From the NCBI RefSeq assembly GCF_002865645.1, contig NW_020194563.1, positions 640,152 to 704,151 on the forward strand: DNA of 64,000 bases, in the 5' to 3' direction. Position numbers and translations under genes: made by a program. The notes under the pieces were generated by a model that saw only the letters and a program-made list of their open reading frames with translations, was not told the origin of the DNA and did not search any database. Shown here in pieces: positions 59,135 to 64,000 of the stretch (its first letter is position 1; every line of letters begins with the position of its first letter). This DNA is from Hyaloscypha bicolor E. Its lineage: Eukaryota; Ascomycota; Leotiomycetes; Helotiales; Hyaloscyphaceae.

Positions 59135-60739
59135 TTATGCCTTGGTTAGAATCACCTCAGTCCCAAACACTTCTCTTAATCGGTCCTTGTACCTTTCCTC
59201 TTCCTCGATCTTCCTCTCAATCACCTGTGCTGCGCCAACACCCCAATACGGGGCCATAACTTGATCAAAGATCCGCATTTCACAGTGTTGTGGACAAAAC
59301 AGCCGTTGGATATGCTCGGTAAAGACTCGACACAATCCTTTGGGGCTATTTATCGCATGAAAGTACCAAAAGCTTCCAGTCTCCCAACACTTCCTCATTA
59401 TTGGTGCTTGATATAACGCCTCTCCAACCATGCCCCTTTCTTCTTGTTCGAAAGCTTCGAGGTATTCCAAAACGAGTTGATGAAATGTCTCAAGATGTTC
59501 ACCCGGTTCCATCTCATCTATAGCCCGCCCAGAAAGCCAGTATGGAGGGCATTGTAGTTGAATCGGTAGGGAACATGCCCATTCCAAGTCGATTAGAGAG
59601 GTAATATGCCAGTCATCATCAACAAAGATATTGCTCTGATGGAGATCTGTAAGGGTGAAAACAAAAGGCCCGTAACGAGAATTGCGCGGCGAAAAGTGAT
59701 GAAGGACTGCACGCATCGCAGTTAAAGCGGCCATTTGCTGCTGACCGTCATCTTGGTCGTGGATAGAATTTGGCTGAAAGGAAATACGGTTATCGTGACA
59801 ACTCAAAAGATCAAGAAGGTAAGGTTCCACAGTTGAATAGGTAGAGCTTCTGCTGATGGCAGTCGGGACACCTTCATTCTCCAATGATTGAAGTTGTAGG
59901 GTTAGAGGACGGTTGGTCAAGGTTATAAATCCTTGATTGTTCAAAGTCAGAGACCCAATCGCTGCCAAAGGAGATTTGTTCAGCGACAGGATGATCCGAG
60001 CCAAGCCATGGAAAAGGTTTGAACGGCGAGTCTTGTCGTGGCGGAAGGCCTCCCAGGTGTTGGAGAGCATTTTCCCCTGCGAAACCCTACCTATGATGAT
60101 ATAGCCGGTATTCAGGGTGTCTTGATATCTTCGGCTGATGTACTGGCATGGAGTTGGAAATCGAAGCCACGAAAGCAGGGTCCTTCTCGTATGCCACATT
60201 AATCGAGCGAAGAGAGGTGTTTGTTCTGGAGCCGTGAACTAACATGATAGATGGTTAGCAGACATCCGAATAGAAATGGATATTGGCTCCATTGAACGTA
60301 CGGTCTGGCCATTCGGAAACCCAAATCCAAACAAATACGGTATCGAAATGTCTGGACAGTTTTCTTGAATCCATAGATACGAAGCAACCTCGCAACGAAG
60401 CTTCTCGTCCACATTGCCTGGAGACTTTGCTTCTCCAACTTTGTAAGGCAGTGGAATCCGAACGAGTACCGAACGCACATTGGAGGGTGGGCTGATGTAG
60501 ACAGGTATGCAAACGTTGTAGCTGCCAGATAACCAGGTCTGTACGTCACTAACTCGGCACTTCTTCGCACGGAGGTGGAATGAGACAATAGCTTCGATCT
60601 CGGCCTTATGGGCGGACAAGTAACTAAAGAATTCTTGTCTTTGTCGAGGATATCCGATTTGAGCGAGCATGTTGTCGTCGTCATTCAGAGCCCGGTCTAG
60701 CGTGATTCTCCCGTTCAGAAGTGGTAGTGTGTTCGACAT
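59135..60739 (-). CDS. APH-like phosphotransferase family protein, 513 aa
   Basis: Exons 60739-60302 and 60238-59135 join in phase 0 across a 63-bp intron (GTACGT...CTAACC...ATGTTAG), giving GQT/FTAPEQTPLFARL. The N-lobe includes WLSGSYNVCIPVYI (nucleotide-loop-like), VLVRIPLPYK (the Lys-bearing strand) and EKLRCEVASYLWIQ (pairing Glu). The catalytic loop is LTDLHQSNIFVD (Asp and Asn kept; H-x-D is T-D-L-H, slightly shifted), followed by LIDLEWACS with the metal-binding Asp. Length and order fit the large fungal APH family (PF01636), whose substrates are mostly unknown. The ATG at 60739 is the second in-frame Met of the ORF, chosen because the upstream start is TTG. It is distinct from the shorter APH gene at 42.3 kb. 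Confidence 0.88.
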
Positions 60740-61492
60740 GGTGGGGTTGATCTGCAATGGCTATCGGGAGACGGCGTTGGCTATTGAGGAAAGGATTTGT
60801 TTGGATGAAGATTGCTTCATGTAGCTGGATTTTGGCCCCTGAATTGGACTGGACTCCTGTCGTGGGGTAGCCGCGTTCCTGAATTTCAGCACCCGCTTCG
60901 GCTACCGTAGCTAGCCCTACTGGTTTCCAGAGCCCCATGATGCGAACATTTCCAAAGTTGCAGGGCTCCAATTGACCACGTTGACGGCGCGGAAGGTCCG
61001 ATTCGATTCGGGATGCTGTCTCGCATCACGTCAGAATTATTAAGCTGGATATATGCACTTACCCCTCCATACTCCCCTCCCCCCCGGTTTAAAGGTTAGC
61101 GTGCGGGTCCGAAAGACTTCCTCTGATTTGCTTTCGAGAAGATTCCAGCTATCTGATTAGCTGGATCACCTTGTTTGCCACTGTATTTTGAGCACAATGC
61201 AATGCAGTGTAACACCATCGTACTACCGCATAGACAGACCCGCATCCAGAGCGGGGGGTACTGTTCCTTCTACAGTACGTGTATATTTGTTATTTGAGGC
61301 TTACGGCGCATATTGGGGCTCGGAGGCTCGGCTCGACCCTTCCTACCGGGGAGATCGTGGGGGCCCACTACTTTAACCGGGCGTCGATATCACCCACCAC
61401 GAGTAGCTCTGGCCACCCCACTGGAAAGGATGACTGATTGAAGTTATACGCAATTACCAGATCAAACCAAATCTTCCACAGACACAGAACAA
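60740..61492. other. Divergent intergenic region, no gene
   Basis: This lies between the minus-strand APH gene and the plus-strand 115-aa gene and should hold both promoters. It has a C-run (CTCCCCTCCCCCCCGG) near 61070. Short ORFs here overlap and lack motifs. Confidence 0.4.
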
Positions 61493-61894
61493 ATGTCTTT
61501 TTCGTATGCCATTTGGCAGATCGACGATGCGAACTTGAGCTACTATTACAGACCTGAAGAAACAGCTTATGGAATCTACTATAGGTTGAAGCAGCCGGCG
61601 GAAGGCTTTCCTGAAGGTTTCTATGCATCTGAGCGGTAAGCTAAGGTGTTTAACCCATAACAGACGAGCTAAATCTAAACCTCTTCTAGAGCTCAAGAAA
61701 TGGCAGATCACAATCAACAGTTGCAGATGGCACAAACCTCTGGTGACTCGGCTAAGAGGGAAAGAGGAAAAAGGGTGGATGACGACACCACTCTCCCTTC
61801 AGAGAGGATAAAAGCTGGTGCGAAAGAAGCCGGCGGACAAATCCTATCTTCTGGTGATATGGCGAGGGGATCTCGCAGGAAAAAGACGAAGTGA
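61493..61894 (+). CDS. Small basic protein, 115 aa
   Basis: Exons 61493-61635 and 61690-61894 join in phase across a 54-bp intron (GTAAGC...GAGCTAAAT...TTCTAG). The start AAATGTC is preceded by an A-rich context. The N-terminus is aromatic (MSFSYAIWQIDDANLSYYYR and GIYYRLKQPAEGFPEGFYA). The C-terminal half is charged and ends SRRKKTK, a possible nuclear signal. I do not recognise the family. The N-terminal Tyr-rich part looks like a small conserved domain. Confidence 0.65.
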
Positions 61895-62256
61895 TGAGAG
61901 GAAGGAGGCTGAGAGATCACCGCCCTGGGAATATCCAGAGAAATATTAAAACACTCGTGGATCCCGCAAATAGCTATATTAAATTAAAGTGATTGATGAT
62001 TTTGCTACCGTCAGCTACTCAGAGTGGTACACAAACTGGTCCACTTGATCGGTTGGTATTGTGATCCGATGTATGACATCCTCCAAGCTTCCAAGAGTTC
62101 CGATTTGCGCAAGGGTTCCTTATCTTTCCCCACCTGTTCTGCAGATTATTTACGCTAATTCCAGAAACTTTTCCATTCATCGCCCGTCGCGTCTTTGCCC
62201 ATCCCAATCTCCCATTACTGTACAATTTCCAAAGTTCCAAACTGCTGCTGGTGCTC
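61895..62256. other. Short spacer
   Basis: Leading up to the 58-aa ORF. No domain in overlapping ORFs. It contains an AT-leaning stretch at 61945-61990. Confidence 0.3.
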
Positions 62257-62433
62257 ATGGCTGGGCTCTCTGAGCGCCAACTCAAAGCAATCAACGATAA
62301 TCCTATCAACAATGCCCTTGATTCGTTAATATTAGCGCAAGGCTTAGATGCCCACTTTGGGAGAGCTGACCACGGCAAACGCAGGAGGTCAGTAGACGGT
62401 GACCTGCCCGCGAGAAAGAGGGTGCGGATTTGA
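62257..62433 (+). CDS. Small protein with basic tail, 58 aa
   Basis: ATG at 62257 gives MAGLSERQLKAINDNPINNA, LDSLILAQGLDAHFGRADHG and a KRRRSVDGDLPARKRVR tail with two basic clusters (bipartite nuclear signal). TGA at 62431. The upstream frame is open for two more codons only. Composition is balanced and the sequence is not low complexity, so a real short gene or a gene fragment is plausible. Function unknown. Confidence 0.45.
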   Translation: MAGLSERQLKAINDNPINNALDSLILAQGLDAHFGRADHGKRRRSVDGDLPARKRVRI

Positions 62434-62456
62434 ACTTATCTTATTATTATTTTAAG

Positions 62457-62573
62457 CTCTTTCGAAAAGCTGCTGCTGCAGTACTGGAAAGTCCATCCAA
62501 GGTTTTAACAGGGTCGGGCAGGGCTTGTTTTTGGGACTGGTGATGGAACCCTGTGTGCTGAGGAACGGGACGA
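62457..62573 (-). pseudogene. Fragment of the truncated 44-kb gene family
   Basis: The minus strand encodes LSTQGSITSPKNKPCPTLLK followed by PWMDFPVLQQQLFER, nearly identical to residues about 75-115 of the protein at 44.9-44.2 kb (LSAQGSIASPKNKPCPTLLK). Nothing of the gene remains on either side, so this is a small duplicated or leftover piece. Confidence 0.8.
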
Positions 62574-63440
62574 CGATAACGTGCCGAGCCGTGGTTGATG
62601 CGGCAGAACAATTTCGCCGCTTTGACTCCTAGGATTCTTTTTGGAAGCTGGTTAGCGCAATCTACGCCCTACGCGGCTGAGGTGCGGCTCCAGTTACGGA
62701 GAAAAGGAAGGGGAGGGCACGAACCGTGCCACCATCAAATGAAAACTCTGAGCTGTGCCCTTCCTACGAATAGGTTGATTGGATCAGACGGCGTACATTG
62801 CAATGCACGGTAAACGCTTGGTAATGGACGTGAGACATTGGCCACATTTCTCATGTCGAATGCAGAGATGCATAGTCGATCTCTGCCAATCAATTCTGTG
62901 GGCAATATTGTGATGTGCCTGGGCTGCATCGTATTGTTGGTCTTCCCAGCAAGGGCGATAGTTGGTTCAAAGGAGAGAAGCAAATGAGTCACAGAGCCTT
63001 GTGCGACGTTCACAATCTGTTTGGGGCGGCATGCGGCTCAAACGAGTTCACGTTGGCGGCAAAACACGCTCTCGCGACCACCATTGGCTCGTAGCCAAGG
63101 CTTCAAGGGAAGAACAACTGGCTTCTGCCTAATGCGAGCCGAAGATAAAGCACAATGTTCTCCCACTACTTGGTCAGGACATCTCAAAACGACCTCCATA
63201 TCCATTCAGCACAGCCAGAAGTACGTCTATCTTCTATCACACTAAAGCGTGCCCAGTCCCGAGCACGACCTTTAGATTCTATCATTCCAAAACTCCAGCT
63301 GGCACAAGCTAACTTCCAATCAGGTAAATTGCAATCCTATCAAGCTCCGTTCGAAACTACATCGATCTACCTTCGTTCAGTAAGGAGTCATCACCCCAAA
63401 CACTTGTAGGATATTAACCGAGTTATCAAAGAGCACTACA
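62574..63440. other. Spacer, no supported gene
   Basis: Short overlapping ORFs on both strands (62595-62813, 62735-63013 minus, 63155-63409). No motif found. Upstream of the Cys-rich microprotein. Confidence 0.35.
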
Positions 63441-63602
63441 ATGCATAACACAACCTCAACCCAAACCTTCGTCAATATGGCTGCGGGCCTGGCGCCTGAG
63501 CTGGTCGATTCCGTTGAAAGTGCTTACACGACCTGCGCCAAGCTAGGCTGTGGCAAAGAAGTCAAGCGTGGAACGGTGTGTGAATGCGGGTGGCAGAATT
63601 AG
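63441..63602 (+). CDS. Cys-rich microprotein, 53 aa
   Basis: ATG at 63441 (TACAATGCA) gives MHNTTSTQTFVNMAAGLAPE, then CAKLGCGKEVKRGTVCECGW and QN with TAG at 63600-63602. Four Cys residues (C-x4-C...C-x-C) can form a zinc-ribbon-like knuckle. The size and layout, a short Thr/Ser-rich N-terminus followed by a C-terminal Cys4 unit, match the 47-aa protein at 43.24 kb in style though not in sequence. Function unknown. Confidence 0.5.
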   Translation: MHNTTSTQTFVNMAAGLAPELVDSVESAYTTCAKLGCGKEVKRGTVCECGWQN

Positions 63603-64000
63603 CTCTGCGTAACAGCAGGAGAGATTGAAGGCCGGAAAAGAAACTCGCTACGAAGCGGCATAGAGTCTGTCATTACTACGTGTATTTCGTAATCCTATCT
63701 GCGAGGCGGTCTGAGAGATTATCGAGGAATATCTTTAAATCCACTAGCATTCCTGAGCTGGCTTGAACACTCTGAGCTAGCCATGGCAATATTGACCAAG
63801 CCAATCCTGCCCATTACAACCACGCTGACAAGGTATAAAATGGTGTTGATAAGATTTCGGCCCACAGTCTATTGCGCGTGCAATGGAAATGAGTTCCCTC
63901 TATCCAACAGATTTTAGGAGATTACCTATGAGAGAAACTCATCGATCAGTTTGGAGTACCATCCAACCTTTCCATTCTGATACAGCCTCATCGCAGTTGC
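63603..64000. other. Window end, no gene seen
   Basis: GC-balanced sequence with no long open frame and no recognised motif. A gene starting beyond the window edge cannot be excluded. Confidence 0.3.

Noticed and set aside
1..64000. tRNA or rRNA genes
   Set aside because: No cloverleaf-compatible A/B box pair or rRNA core sequence was noticed on either strand, though short RNA genes are easy to miss by eye.

Overview
The window looks like an accessory or repeat-rich part of a filamentous ascomycete (Pezizomycotina) genome. Four things point that way. Genes carry short introns of about 45-120 bp with GT..AG ends and CTAAC/CTGAC-like branch sites. The gene families are typically fungal: a HET-domain protein, fungal AAA ATPases, aminoglycoside-phosphotransferase-like (APH) proteins, a GT2 polysaccharide synthase and C2H2 and SANT proteins. 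GC-balanced islands alternate sharply with blocks of extreme A+T. The wrecked genes carry TAA/TAG where Gln (CAA/CAG) is expected, the signature of repeat-induced point mutation (RIP). No tRNA, rRNA, CRISPR array or telomere repeat was seen.

Left part, 1-22.7 kb. This is mostly wreckage. After an AT block come a 66-bp tandem repeat, a solo LTR with a 5-bp target duplication, a protein-kinase pseudogene, a minus-strand relic, a kinase C-lobe fragment and a nearly complete HET-domain gene with one in-frame TAG and no start. At 13,678-19,211 lies a complete but RIP-mutated hAT DNA transposon. It has 18-bp perfect terminal inverted repeats and a perfect 8-bp target duplication. Its cargo is the most striking thing in the window: besides a hAT transposase relic (+) and an unidentified charged minus-strand gene, it carries a spliced histone H3-like gene relic. 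To the right are a small coiled-coil gene with a frameshift and an AAA ATPase relic running into the next AT block.

Middle, 22.7-37.8 kb. About 15 kb of extreme A+T. The only resolvable structure is an LTR retrotransposon (31,844-37,272; LTRs of 261 and 262 bp) of the same family as the solo LTR at 6.7-7.0 kb.

Right part, 37.8-64 kb. Mostly intact genes. They are: an 822-aa protein with two chromo-like modules and a C-terminal SANT domain; an APH-like protein; a zinc-ribbon microprotein; a truncated member of a duplicated fungal family; a 225-aa unknown protein convergent with a C2H2 protein; a seven-transmembrane protein; a 765-aa AAA ATPase; a GT2 glycosyltransferase; a SANT pseudogene; a second, full-length APH-like protein; and several small proteins. 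I joined exons by reading frame and checked intron phase. Where phase closes exactly the model is firm; where it does not, the entry says so. I see no metabolic cluster; kinase-like, AAA, SANT and zinc-ribbon sequences each occur in more than one copy or fragment, as expected of a duplicating accessory compartment.
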